From contig NZ_BIFR01000002.1 of the NCBI RefSeq assembly GCF_003967535.1, positions 2,232,001-2,296,000 of the forward strand: a DNA stretch of 64,000 bases. Reading direction: 5' to 3'. Every line of letters begins with the position of its first letter. Within the stretch, counting starts at the first letter, position 1. The notes beneath the pieces were generated by a model that saw nothing but the letters and a program-made list of their open reading frames with translations, was not told the DNA's origin and did not search any database. Of this stretch, positions 45,236 to 54,434 are shown piece after piece. This DNA is from Tengunoibacter tsumagoiensis (lineage in GTDB: Bacteria; Chloroflexota; Ktedonobacteria; Ktedonobacterales; Ktedonobacteraceae). Both the position numbers and the translations under genes were made by a program.

Positions 45236-45691
45236 TTACTTCAAGGTGCTCTCTTCACTAATGTTCTCAGTGATCCAATCTTGCATAGCCTGCTCCATTT
45301 GCACCTCTCTCCAATTATACCATTCTTTCAGCCATCTATCAGATTCATCACAAAGTATCCTCTTGAAACGCCCAAAAGCACCTTTCCCTTTTAAAGCACG
45401 ATAAAGCATCGTAGCTAATCCTTCATTTTCCGGGAAAATGACGTCTGAGACAAAGTCCTCCATCCAAATATAAGCCACACGCGAAGGAACAGGCTCGATT
45501 TTTACATAGCCAGCGCTCTCGTTCACCCTTCTTTCAAGCTCATCCTTCGCTTCAGAATCATCGTATAGTGAAAAAAACACAACTTCGCCAGTCTCAGTAT
45601 GCAAAAAATATGCATGCTCACCACTTGAATCGCCTAAAGCTATTTTCAACGTGTCGCTATCAATTGGTACACCATCTGGTAATGTTAGCAT
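45236..45691 (-). CDS. UPF0158-family protein, first gene of the TIR operon
   Basis: A 151-residue soluble protein. Features match UPF0158: LDTETGEV-type strand (HTETGEVVFFS), IEPVPSRVAYIWMEDFVSD, then LYRALKGKGAFGRFKRIL and WLKEWYNW. The family is widespread and has no established function. GGTGGAG lies seven bases before the ATG. The promoter is probably in the long AT-rich gap to its right. Its role in the operon is unknown. Confidence 0.8.
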   Translation of the reverse strand: MLTLPDGVPIDSDTLKIALGDSSGEHAYFLHTETGEVVFFSLYDDSEAKDELERRVNESAGYVKIEPVPSRVAYIWMEDFVSDVIFPENEGLATMLYRALKGKGAFGRFKRILCDESDRWLKEWYNWREVQMEQAMQDWITENISEESTLK

Positions 45692-46324
45692 GTCAAAACT
45701 CCACCTGTTTATTGCGGATAACGCTCAATTCTTACTACTACTACGTTTCATGGAACCCCTATTCTTAATTATTATAATAGATAAGAAATTTCCTCTCAGT
45801 GCTTAAGAATAGCCCATTTATCTACACAAGATTGTCTTATGTAATGATTTAAAACACACGTATTATAGACGTAATATCTGTATATAATAAAATAATTTTG
45901 TATTCGATGGCAAAAGTTAAAAGTTATCAATACAGAATATGCTCTCAGTTGTTTCTTTTCTGGCAGAATCCTCTTTAGTATTTAACAGAACACTTCCCCC
46001 TGAATGCGCTATAGAGCCTTCTGAATCCACCAATCAGCCCAATCATCAGCGAATTACAGACCTGGCAGTGCTCTGCGTTTATGGATACAACATACGTAGA
46101 TTGACATTCTTGTTGGCAAATGTCTTATACGTATAGCCTGAATTTTTGACTTATTACTTATCTCTAAATGGAAATATTATGTAATTTTATTGAAGCGAAG
46201 GTTAAGTGATCATTCTTATAATTAAATCTAGATATGGCAAATATGTAAACCAGTCGTTACCTCCATTGGCTTTCTTATTTTGCCATAAAAGATATCGTTT
46301 CTCTACACATAAAAGGAGTTACAC
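45692..46324. other. AT-rich divergent region between TIR operon and secreted-protein gene
   Basis: About 630 bases without a convincing gene; a 65-codon frame at 45939-46136 has no ribosome site. Contains a candidate promoter near 46101-46131 and presumably the minus-strand promoter of the TIR operon. Markedly richer in A+T than its neighbours. Confidence 0.5.
46101..46131 (+). promoter_or_regulatory. Weak putative promoter of the secreted-protein gene
   Basis: TTGACA (46101-46106) and TATACG (46126-46131) are spaced 19 bases, longer than ideal, and are flanked by inverted ATACGTA (46092) / TACGTAT (46128). The long spacer with a flanking inverted repeat recalls activator-dependent promoters such as MerR-type ones. 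Confidence 0.3.
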
Positions 46325-48211
46325 GTGCGGAAACGAGTGATCCAATTATTTAGCTCGTCGATTATCCTTCTGGCTCTAGCAGCACTCACGCCTTTGAGTA
46401 TTTTCGCTGCACCAGAAACCCAGATTGGCGGCCCCTCTAGCCTCAATCCTTATGCTCCCAATTATCAGCACACGTATCGCCATGGCGCAGTCCCTACGAT
46501 CCCTCAGTTACAAAAGATTAATGCTTATCGCCAGGCCAGCCCTCGTATCCCTGCTGCTGGTAATACGCTGTCTTTCGGCGGTGGTATCGATGGTATTGGT
46601 GTGACAAGCGGTACCCCCAAAGTTTATCTTATCTTCTGGGGCACCCAATGGGGCACACAGAGCACTGATAGTGGTGGCAACCTGACATTCTCTAACGATT
46701 CAGCTGGTGGTGCACCATACATCCAGAAGCTCTTCAAAGGACTCGGAACTGGTAGCGAGCTGTGGTCAGGCACAATGACGCAATATTGTGATGGCTCAAC
46801 CGTCTCTACTGGTGCGACAAGCTGCCCTTCTGGAGCTCCGCTCGTCGGCTATCCTACTGGTGGCGCTCTGGCTGGCGTCTGGTATGACAATTCAGCCGCA
46901 TCACCCAGCGCAGCCAGTGGTCACCAGATTGGTGTCGAGGCAGTGACAGCGGCAGGTCACTTTGGCAATACAACAGCCGCAAGCAACCGCTATGCTCAGT
47001 ATGTCGTCCTCTCACCCAAAGGTGCCAATCCAGATAACTACAAGACTGGTGGTTTCTGCGCCTGGCACGATTATAATGGTGATTCCACTCTGAGTGGTGG
47101 TGGTGTCAGCTCCTCTTATGGAGATATCGCCTTTACCAATATGCCCTATGTCATGGATCAAGGTGCAAGCTGCGGTCAGAACTTTGTGAACTCAGGTTCG
47201 GCTGGTACGCTTGACGGCTATAGCATCGTTGAAGGTCATGAATACGCTGAGACCGTCACCGATCAGAATCCTGCTGGTGGTTGGACCAATAGCACCAACG
47301 GTCAAGAGAATGGCGACGAGTGCGCCTGGATCTCTCCTGGCTCGGCTGGTGGTTCAAACAACGTGACCACTGGTAGCGGAACCTTTGCCATGCAATCAAC
47401 GTGGTCGAACGATACCAATCGCTGCGATCTCTCACATTCCATCGTTGGTGGTGGCACTACTACCAATGACTTCTCGATCAGTTCTAGCCCAACAAGCCTG
47501 ACCATCGCTGCTGGTAGCACTGGTACCTCTACAATTAGTACGGCGGTTACGACTGGCTCGGCTGGTACGGTGAGCCTGACGGCAAGCGTCTCGCCTTCTG
47601 GTCCTACGGCCTCGCTCTCTCCAACGTCGGTCACGGCTGGCAATTCTTCAACTCTGACCGTTACTGTTGGTTCATCGGTAACTGCTGGTACCTATACTGT
47701 GACGGTCTCCGGTACTGAGGGAAGTGCTTCTCACAGCACGTCAGTCTCTGTGACGGTTACAACTTCTGGCGGTGGCGGCGGTGTAACCAATGGCGGCTTT
47801 GAGACTGGGAGCCTCTCTGGTTGGACTTCGGCTGGCACGACATCTGTCAGCACAACTGCTCACACTGGTAGCTACTCTGGTGTTGCTGGTTCAACCTCTC
47901 CAACCAATGGTGATAGCAGCCTCAGCCAGACCTTCACTGCTCCGACCGGGACAACCACTCTGAGCTTCTGGTATAAGGTCTATTGTCCAGATACGTTGAC
48001 CTATGACTGGGCAACGGCGACGTTGAAGGACAATACAAGCGGAACAACATCAACGGTTCTTGCTAAAACCTGCAATACCAATAACACATGGGTGAAAGTC
48101 TCTAAGACGATCACTGCTGGCCATTCCTACACTCTGAAATTGATCAGTCACGACGACAATTACACTGGTGATGCCACGTACACCTACTACGATGATGTCA
48201 CGTTCAGCTAG
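46325..48211 (+). CDS. Secreted modular protein with HEYAE motif, Ig-like and C-terminal beta domain
   Basis: A 628-residue exported protein. A signal peptide (residues 1-28, KRVIQLF then a hydrophobic core ending SIFAA) is followed by a large domain (about 70-380) with PKVYLIFWGTQWG, a histidine-glutamate pair H305-E306 and E309 in EGHEYAETVTD, and the downstream GDECAW. The layout suggests a metallopeptidase-like site, but no zinc family is firmly matched. Residues about 390-480 look like an Ig-like/bacterial adhesion domain, followed by a Gly linker and a jelly-roll-like carbohydrate-binding type domain (NGGFETGSLSGW). GTG start at 46325 follows AAAGGAG. Terminator follows. Confidence 0.75.
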   Translation: MRKRVIQLFSSSIILLALAALTPLSIFAAPETQIGGPSSLNPYAPNYQHTYRHGAVPTIPQLQKINAYRQASPRIPAAGNTLSFGGGIDGIGVTSGTPKVYLIFWGTQWGTQSTDSGGNLTFSNDSAGGAPYIQKLFKGLGTGSELWSGTMTQYCDGSTVSTGATSCPSGAPLVGYPTGGALAGVWYDNSAASPSAASGHQIGVEAVTAAGHFGNTTAASNRYAQYVVLSPKGANPDNYKTGGFCAWHDYNGDSTLSGGGVSSSYGDIAFTNMPYVMDQGASCGQNFVNSGSAGTLDGYSIVEGHEYAETVTDQNPAGGWTNSTNGQENGDECAWISPGSAGGSNNVTTGSGTFAMQSTWSNDTNRCDLSHSIVGGGTTTNDFSISSSPTSLTIAAGSTGTSTISTAVTTGSAGTVSLTASVSPSGPTASLSPTSVTAGNSSTLTVTVGSSVTAGTYTVTVSGTEGSASHSTSVSVTVTTSGGGGGVTNGGFETGSLSGWTSAGTTSVSTTAHTGSYSGVAGSTSPTNGDSSLSQTFTAPTGTTTLSFWYKVYCPDTLTYDWATATLKDNTSGTTSTVLAKTCNTNNTWVKVSKTITAGHSYTLKLISHDDNYTGDATYTYYDDVTFS

Positions 48212-48232
48212 CGCGTTCTCTTGATCGCATCT

Positions 48233-48267
48233 GGCAGAGTTGATCGTTTGATTAGCTCTGCCTTTTT
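48233..48267 (+). terminator. Terminator of the secreted-protein gene
   Basis: A 13-base stem with two G-T pairs (48233-48245 with 48250-48262), 4-base loop, then five T. It lies 22 bases after the stop codon. Confidence 0.75.
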
Positions 48268-48503
48268 GTTTCTCCATTATTTTTTATGACGATTATTCCT
48301 CACTTGCTCCTTTTGATCACAGGCACATACTAGAGAAATGTTGTTGCTATTCTTCTGGAAAATCCGCTTCTTTTCATCATTGATCATGCCCACAGGGCAG
48401 GAATAGGTAGAGAAATTCTGACCCTTTGGACAGGTTTTTCAATCTCATTTATTGCTATACTCAGTTCATTCAGAAAAAGAACTGAGAAAGGGCATATCTT
48501 ATC

Positions 48504-49322
48504 ATGGAAGCCTGGATCTGCCAGACCTGTGGCACGCAATTTACTCCAACCGAGGCTCAACCTGCCAGCTGTCCAATCTGTACAGATGAGCGCCAATATA
48601 TTGGTCATAATGGACAACAATGGACAACACTCACTCAATTGCAGACAAGTGGTTATCATAATGAATGGAAAGAACATGAGCCATTTTTGACCGGATTTGG
48701 TACTACTCCTTCTTTTGCCATTGGTGAAAGAGCTCTTCTGTTACAGACGCCTCATGGAAATCTTCTCTGGGATTGTATAAGCCTCATTGATCCAGCTACT
48801 ATTGCTGAGATCGAACGCCTGGGTGGCATCAGTGCCATTGCGATCTCTCACCCACACTATTATACCAGCATGATAGAATGGGCCCATCACTTTCATGCAC
48901 CTATCTATCTCCATGAAGCTGATCGCCAATGGGTGATGCGGCCAGATACGTCTATCCAGTTCTGGTCTGGCGAGACATTCACGCTGCTTCACGATTTGAC
49001 GCTTATTCGCTTAGGTGGTCATTTCGCTGGTGGTACGGTTCTCCATTGGCCTCAAGGAGCTTCAGGACAGGGCGTCCTTCTCGCGGGCGATATTATTCAG
49101 GTTGTCGCCGACCATCAATGGGTTAGCTTCATGTACAGTTATCCTAATCTCATTCCTCTACCTGCGAGAGAAATTCAGCGGATGCGCGCTACCATTGCGC
49201 CCTACCACTTCGAGCGTCTATATGGAGCCTGGTTTGACCGCATCGTCTCCTCCGATGCCCACAATGTTGTTCTCCGTTCAGCAGATCGTTATGTTCAGGC
49301 ATTAACACAGGTTAATGCCTAG
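48504..49322 (+). CDS. Metallo-beta-lactamase-fold hydrolase with N-terminal zinc ribbon
   Basis: A 272-residue protein. The N-terminus is a rubredoxin-like zinc ribbon with C6, C9, C23 and C26 (CQTC...CPIC). The MBL domain follows with AISHPHYYTSMIEWA, LIRLGGHFAGGTVLHW and LLAGDIIQVV, then the C-terminal YLFERLYGAW-type motif. The first motif reads HPHYYT rather than the usual HxHxDH, so metal ligation may differ. Ribosome site AAAGGG is rather far from the ATG. Monocistronic, with a hairpin after it. Substrate unknown. Confidence 0.82.
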   Translation: MEAWICQTCGTQFTPTEAQPASCPICTDERQYIGHNGQQWTTLTQLQTSGYHNEWKEHEPFLTGFGTTPSFAIGERALLLQTPHGNLLWDCISLIDPATIAEIERLGGISAIAISHPHYYTSMIEWAHHFHAPIYLHEADRQWVMRPDTSIQFWSGETFTLLHDLTLIRLGGHFAGGTVLHWPQGASGQGVLLAGDIIQVVADHQWVSFMYSYPNLIPLPAREIQRMRATIAPYHFERLYGAWFDRIVSSDAHNVVLRSADRYVQALTQVNA

Positions 49323-49357
49323 ATCTTTTATTAACGAGCTATCAGCACGGTATCCAG

Positions 49358-49391
49358 AAGAGAATACCCATTATTCGATGGGTATTCTCTT
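49358..49391 (+). terminator. Hairpin downstream of the MBL gene
   Basis: Perfect 14-base stem AAGAGAATACCCAT / ATGGGTATTCTCTT with a 6-base loop, 36 bases after the stop. T richness after it is modest. Confidence 0.55.
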
Positions 49392-49515
49392 GCATTATTT
49401 CTTCGCCTTGTGTAGTCAGACATAGTAGAATGTACATAGTAAGTTGCCATCTCGTTGCGCTCAACTGCAACGATACATTCCTGGTTCTGACGATAGCCAG
49501 AAAGGACAAAGGTCA

Positions 49516-50253
49516 ATGACTGCACAACAACATAAGCAAGTCGCGCTTATTACTGGCTCCAATCGTGGACTTGGTTTTGAGGTTGCTCGTCAGCTTGGTC
49601 GACAAGGTAAGATTATTGTTGTAACTGCCAGAGAGATTGAAAATGCTGAGAGTGCTGCCCAACAACTCCTCTCTGAGGGTCTAACGGTCTATCCCCATCA
49701 GCTTGAGATAATGGATGAGGAGGATAGAGGTCGGCTTGCGCTCTGGTTAGAAAAAAACTTTGGCAAGTTAGATATTCTCGTCAATAATGCCGCAACCTAT
49801 ACAGATTGGTCGGATCGCCCCAGTACGGCCAATCTCGAGAAGGCTCAGATGGTTCTACAGACAAATCTCTTTGGCACCTGGGCAGTCACTCAGACGATGC
49901 TTCCTCTCTTACGCAAAAGTCCACACGCTCGTATTGTCAATGTCTCAAGTGGAGCAGGCTCTCATGGCGATCCACAATTTGGGCTGACCAGTAATCAAGG
50001 AGGCAGTGCAAGCTACGGCATCTCCAAAGCGGCTGTCAATGCCCTGACGGTTAAACTGGCAACTGAGCTGAAGGCGACGGGCATGCTTATCAATGCAGTC
50101 TGTCCAGGTTTTACGGCCACTTCTCCTGGTATGGAAGAGATGGGTGCAAGGCCAGTAGCCGAAGGTGCTGCTAGCATTCTATGGGCAGCGCTTCTTCCAG
50201 ACGATGGTCCAACAGGCGGTTTCTTCCGCGATGGCAAGCCACTTTCCTGGTGA
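49516..50253 (+). CDS. Short-chain dehydrogenase/reductase
   Basis: A 245-residue classical SDR. Cofactor motif TGSNRGLG at residues 13-20, NNAA at about 90-93, and the catalytic S144/S145, Y167 and K171 in SYGISKAAVN. The adjoining VTAREIENA suggests NADPH preference at the second strand, though not firmly. ATG 49516 follows AAAGGACAAAGG; the longer frame from 49444 lacks support. Carbonyl reductase type; substrate unknown. Confidence 0.92.
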   Translation: MTAQQHKQVALITGSNRGLGFEVARQLGRQGKIIVVTAREIENAESAAQQLLSEGLTVYPHQLEIMDEEDRGRLALWLEKNFGKLDILVNNAATYTDWSDRPSTANLEKAQMVLQTNLFGTWAVTQTMLPLLRKSPHARIVNVSSGAGSHGDPQFGLTSNQGGSASYGISKAAVNALTVKLATELKATGMLINAVCPGFTATSPGMEEMGARPVAEGAASILWAALLPDDGPTGGFFRDGKPLSW

Positions 50254-50418
50254 ACTTCAACATACCCGTCATGAGATCTAAGTCATTCTTGCTCTCTTGT
50301 CGAAAATGAGGTTCATGAATAATCCGCTCTTGAAGGATGAGTAGCCAGACAGTAGAATACAGAAGTCTTTATACTATTGGCCTACTATAAGAAGGCTGTC
50401 TACACTTACAGAGGAATT

Positions 50419-51330
50419 ATGGAGAAAGATTTCTGGCGCTCAATAGCTCACAACGATTATCAACTCCTCGAAGGTCTGACGATCGAGGGACTTACCCCTG
50501 AATTATTGAGCAAGCTTGGTACTGCTGATCCGGAACTGCGGGATTATTATATTTATACGACGCTGGAAAAATGGATCGAGCGTGGCCTCTATACGCCTGA
50601 ACAGCTACGCGAGCTGCTCACTCAACTCTTACAAAACCTTGGCGAGGGATTGGGCGAACAGGGAGATGATCGCGTCTTTCTACGCTCTTTTTCGGCTCTC
50701 ACTATCTCTGAGATCCTTAAATATGAGCAGTCCCACCATTTCCTGCGAAAAGATGAGGTGCAAGCTCTTCTCGAACAGAGTATTACCTATCTCGTCCGTG
50801 AACAAGATCTGCGCGGCTATGTGAGTGGGAAGGGGTGGGCGCATGCGGTCGCTCACAGTGGCGATCTGCTCGGAGTCCTTGCGCGCAATCGACACGTACA
50901 GACACGCGAGCTAGAACGGATCGTTACTGCCATTGCGGAGAAGATGACCTTTCCTGTCGAGTATGTCTATACAACTCTCGATGAAGAGCGGCTGGCCCTG
51001 GCAGTCATCGCTGTCTTAACACGCGGGTTGCTGCCAGCCAGTTATTGGCGCTGGTGGTGCCGCCCCCTGCTGGAGGTAGAGGCTGCGCTTCATTGGGAGG
51101 ATACGCCCAATTTTGCACGCCAGGAAGAGATCTGTGCTTATCACAATACACGCACTTTTTTGCGCAGTCTCTACTTCCAACTCACTCTGGCTGGCTATCA
51201 ACTACCAGGTGCTCAAGAGCTTATTACAGCGATCATCAAGACGTTGCGTGAACTTGATCCTGGCTTCTATTCGGTTGATGTCATGACGATTATTGATCCA
51301 ACGCTCAATATAGACGACCTGCGACCTTAA
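50419..51330 (+). CDS. DUF2785-domain protein
   Basis: A 303-residue soluble helical protein of the DUF2785 family, with DPELRDYYIYTTLEKWIERG and RGYVSGKGWAHAVAHSGDLLGVLARN. The family is found in Gram-positive and other bacteria and has no assigned role. ATG 50419 follows AGAGGA; the frame from 50377 is longer. Its stop overlaps the stop of the convergent SGNH gene by four bases. Confidence 0.82.
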   Translation: MEKDFWRSIAHNDYQLLEGLTIEGLTPELLSKLGTADPELRDYYIYTTLEKWIERGLYTPEQLRELLTQLLQNLGEGLGEQGDDRVFLRSFSALTISEILKYEQSHHFLRKDEVQALLEQSITYLVREQDLRGYVSGKGWAHAVAHSGDLLGVLARNRHVQTRELERIVTAIAEKMTFPVEYVYTTLDEERLALAVIAVLTRGLLPASYWRWWCRPLLEVEAALHWEDTPNFARQEEICAYHNTRTFLRSLYFQLTLAGYQLPGAQELITAIIKTLRELDPGFYSVDVMTIIDPTLNIDDLRP

Positions 51331-52355
51331 AGCTCTGCCTGTGCTCGTATAAGAGCGGCAAGGCGTTGTGAAATGATCTCCATTCCTTCAGCCGAAGGAT
51401 GAATCAGGTCGGCTGATAGTCCACTGGCAGGAAGAAGGTCGGCCCCCGAAAGATACCGTAGACGAGGCTGGTTGAGCCGCGCTACGATATCGCGTACTAT
51501 CGCTCGATAGTGGTTGACCTTCTCGTCCCGCTCCACATCCATCTTCATGGTAAACAGATCGATGCAAAAGATCCATTTATCAGGATGACTCTGCACAATC
51601 CGTGTCAAAAAAGGATCAACAGCTGCTGCAAAACGTTCAACCGTCCAATCATAGACGACATTGATGCCCATCTCCAGCGTGGCTACGTTCCAGTCTGTAC
51701 GCGAGACAATACAGTCAGCCTGTGCAGCCTCCATATGAGCGCTACCAGAAAAACCAAAATTGAGCAGATCGGCTCCCAACAGGTGGGCAGTTCTCATTGC
51801 ATAACCACCTGTCGGGACAAAGGCATTACCCCCATGGGTAATTGATGATCCATACGCAAGATAGCGGAGAGCTGGCATCTGCTCTGCTCGCGGTGGCTCA
51901 ATCTCCCCCTGAATATCGATCAAGACATTGGGCCAGTCATAGGGAAGCACAATCCGTACAAGTTCTGGATCAAATGGAAGTTGGAACTGCTCCGTCAAGT
52001 TTCGCAAGAGTGGAAGAGGTGTATCGCGTCTGGTAATCTCGATTACGATCTCATCCTCTCCTACAACGGTAGGGGTTCTTACATAGGTGCTTTGAAACGA
52101 GCCTTGATAGACCTCTAACAGCCCATAGGGAGCCGCTCCATCTCGACTCTTTTCTCGGCGCAGTATGACTTTCGCGCTGTCACCTCGCAGATTGAAACGA
52201 ATCTCACAGCCACAATTATTAAGTGCGGTCCACTGAGCACGATCGTGCATCTGTAAGCGGAAGGCATCAGGCACACGGCTTAAATAAAATCCCTGCCCAC
52301 CTGATGCAGGAATGAGCTCCGCTACATTATGTAATTCGGCATGATGAAATAGCAT
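51327..52355 (-). CDS. SGNH/GDSL-family esterase with N-terminal beta domain
   Basis: A 342-residue hydrolase. An N-terminal beta-sandwich-like domain (about 1-160) precedes an SGNH fold. Block I is YGSSITHGG (the second Ser as nucleophile), block II's Gly is in NFGFSGSAHME, and block V is DLIHPSAEG giving the Asp-His pair; the N of block III is near EMGINVVYD. It is probably a carbohydrate or lipid deacetylase/esterase. ATG 52355 is preferred because AAGGAGG lies immediately upstream; the longest frame, from 52676, would run into the divergent carbonic anhydrase gene. Confidence 0.87.
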   Translation of the reverse strand: MLFHHAELHNVAELIPASGGQGFYLSRVPDAFRLQMHDRAQWTALNNCGCEIRFNLRGDSAKVILRREKSRDGAAPYGLLEVYQGSFQSTYVRTPTVVGEDEIVIEITRRDTPLPLLRNLTEQFQLPFDPELVRIVLPYDWPNVLIDIQGEIEPPRAEQMPALRYLAYGSSITHGGNAFVPTGGYAMRTAHLLGADLLNFGFSGSAHMEAAQADCIVSRTDWNVATLEMGINVVYDWTVERFAAAVDPFLTRIVQSHPDKWIFCIDLFTMKMDVERDEKVNHYRAIVRDIVARLNQPRLRYLSGADLLPASGLSADLIHPSAEGMEIISQRLAALIRAQAEL

Positions 52356-52511
52356 ATGAAACCTCCTTGTTCTATCTTTTTGCTCTTCCATTGTAACGCT
52401 GTTTGCTTCATTCAACAAGAAGCGGAATAAACTTCTTGATTGATGGGTTTTCACTAGTAGCGCCTGCAAAAATGTAACTGCTGTTACTTTATTATGAGAA
52501 GGAGACAAACA

Positions 52512-53003
52512 ATGAGTGTAGTGAATGAGTTTATCGAGGCCAATCACATTTATGCAGCACAATTTCAAAAAGGGAGCCTTCCTCTCCCTCCAGGGCGAAA
52601 GGTTGCTGTTCTTGCCTGTATGGACGCTCGCCTTGATCCAGCGCGTATTCTTGGGCTTGAGGAGGGTGATGCCCATGTTATTCGCAACGCTGGTGGACGA
52701 GCTGCCGATGCTCTGCGTTCTCTTATTATTTCAGAGCAGCTATTAGGGACGCAGACTATCGTTATCATCCATCATACTGATTGTGGTATGCTAACATTTA
52801 GCGACGATGGCATTCATCACAAGATCAAGCAAGAACTGCATGCTGATGCCGACCATATTGCCTTTTTGCCTTTCACAGATCTTGAACAATCGGTGCGGGA
52901 TGATATCGCTTTTCTCCAGGGGTCGCCTCTGATTCCTGATTCGATTGAGATCAAAGGCTTTATTTACGATGTCACAACCGGTAAACTGCACACGGTGAAT
53001 TAA
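52512..53003 (+). CDS. Beta-class carbonic anhydrase-like protein
   Basis: A 163-residue protein. Zinc ligands C36 (VAVLACMDAR), H88 and C91 (IIHHTDCGM) and the Asp38/Arg40 dyad are all present, so CO2 hydration chemistry is plausible. It is shorter than typical beta-carbonic anhydrases and resembles the YtiB-like clade. GAAGGAG sits seven bases before ATG 52512. It lies just upstream of SelD with about 150 bases between; no functional link is evident. Confidence 0.88.
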   Translation: MSVVNEFIEANHIYAAQFQKGSLPLPPGRKVAVLACMDARLDPARILGLEEGDAHVIRNAGGRAADALRSLIISEQLLGTQTIVIIHHTDCGMLTFSDDGIHHKIKQELHADADHIAFLPFTDLEQSVRDDIAFLQGSPLIPDSIEIKGFIYDVTTGKLHTVN

Positions 53004-53157
53004 CTGGCGCGGTGTGCAAGCTTTTTGGGAGCTCAAGTTTCTTTTTCAGATATGTTGAGTGAATGGAATGCTCCATTGAGAGACTGAAACAGGCTTGAGT
53101 TCTTTCCCAAAACTTGCACACTGGTGCTGTATAAACTCAACAGAGAAAGGCGTTCTT

Positions 53158-54213
53158 ATGAGTCTTCAACAGGAGATCCGCCTCACAGAACTGGCAGGCT
53201 GCGCAGGATGTGCAGCCAAAATTGGTGCCGAAACCCTGGCGAAAGTGCTGAGCCCTCTGCGTCAACGCAATGTGCCACCGCAGCTCCTTGTCGGTCTGGG
53301 AGCTATTGATGATGCAGCCGTTTATCGCGTGAATGATCAACAGGCAATTATTAGTACCGCCGATTTTTTTCCGCCCGTGGTTAATGATCCCTATACCTTT
53401 GGTGCTATTGCGGCTGCCAATGCGCTAAGCGATGTGTATGCAATGGGAGGCCAGGTGCTTATGGCGATCAATCTGGTCGCCTGGCCTGAAAATCTCGACA
53501 CGTCTATTCTTAGTGAAGTGCTACGCGGTGGGATGGAGATTGTCGAACAGGCCGGGAGCGCCATCGCAGGCGGGCATTCAATCATGGATGATGAGCCCAA
53601 ATATGGTCTTGCCGTAACTGGCATGGTTCATCCCGACCATATTCTTACCAAGGGAGGGGCCAGATCTGGTGATCTACTGATCTTAAGCAAACCCCTGGGA
53701 ACTGGTCTCCTCACAACAGCCCACAAGCAAGGAAAAGCTCAACCCGAAGATATACAGGCAGCTATCCAGTCAATGACGCGACTCAATCGACGTGCCAGCG
53801 AGGTTCTGGTGCAGGCAGGCAAAGGGGTTCATGCGGTGACCGATATTACTGGCTTCAGCCTGTCAGGTCATGCCTGGGAGATGGCAACACAGAGCCGGAC
53901 CAATATGCGTTTCTATTTCTCACAACTTCCACTCCTCCCCAATCTTCAACGCTATGCAGAAGCTGGCTGCATTCCCGGTGGCACGAAGCGCAATGAGCAG
54001 CATCTCAAGAGCTCGGTCAGGTTCGCAGACCATCTGACCCCCAGTCAACAGGCGATCTTGTTTGATCCTCAAACATCTGGTGGGCTCTTTGCCGCCATTG
54101 CCCCCGAGCTCTGGCCCCAGATTCAGGCTCAAGAAGGGGTTCATTTCGAGCTCATTGGCGAAGTTACGGACTCCATTGAGGCTTCGCAGAACGTTCTACT
54201 ATCTATCGAATAA
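53158..54213 (+). CDS. selD: Selenide, water dikinase
   Basis: A 351-residue enzyme that makes selenophosphate from selenide and ATP, the donor for selenocysteine or 2-selenouridine. The N-terminal glycine/cysteine motif is TELAGCAGCAAKIG, with C18 and K21 in the active-site CxxK arrangement, a Cys form rather than selenocysteine. The ATP-binding ASP motif DDAAVY and the SGGLFAA loop near the C-terminus (PQTSGGLF) confirm the family. AAAGG precedes ATG 53158. No selA, selB, tRNA-Sec or mnmH gene is present in the window. Confidence 0.93.
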   Translation: MSLQQEIRLTELAGCAGCAAKIGAETLAKVLSPLRQRNVPPQLLVGLGAIDDAAVYRVNDQQAIISTADFFPPVVNDPYTFGAIAAANALSDVYAMGGQVLMAINLVAWPENLDTSILSEVLRGGMEIVEQAGSAIAGGHSIMDDEPKYGLAVTGMVHPDHILTKGGARSGDLLILSKPLGTGLLTTAHKQGKAQPEDIQAAIQSMTRLNRRASEVLVQAGKGVHAVTDITGFSLSGHAWEMATQSRTNMRFYFSQLPLLPNLQRYAEAGCIPGGTKRNEQHLKSSVRFADHLTPSQQAILFDPQTSGGLFAAIAPELWPQIQAQEGVHFELIGEVTDSIEASQNVLLSIE

Positions 54214-54304
54214 GCTCTTACCAGTGAAGATGGTCTATGAGAGCGGCAAAGGCAAAATTTTGAGGTCTCTGTCCTTCGAAGTGACAGAAAATAATGGGAG
54301 ACTT

Positions 54305-54431
54305 CCTCGGTCATCATGAATGATGGGGCGCATAAAGAAAGAAGGAAGCGAGCCAGCCGTTGAGCCTCCCACAGTGGTCAGATAGGTCCAACCGAGCGGT
54401 GTGGCTCTCCTCGGCCATCATGAATGATGGG
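54305..54431. repeat. Direct repeat pair downstream of selD
   Basis: Two 23-base copies, 54305-54327 and 54409-54431, that differ at one base; they start CCTCGG and end GAATGATGGG, and lie 104 bases apart. Each contains an internal CATCA-TGAA-TGATG hairpin. Confidence 0.65.
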
Positions 54432-54434
54432 CCT

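Noticed and set aside
45939..46136. 65-codon frame in the AT-rich gap before the secreted-protein gene
   Set aside because: No ribosome site, no recognisable feature, and it overlaps the putative promoter at 46101.
51327..52676. 449-residue form of the SGNH esterase
   Set aside because: The first 107 codons overlap the divergent carbonic anhydrase gene and have no family features; the ATG at 52355 has a strong ribosome site.
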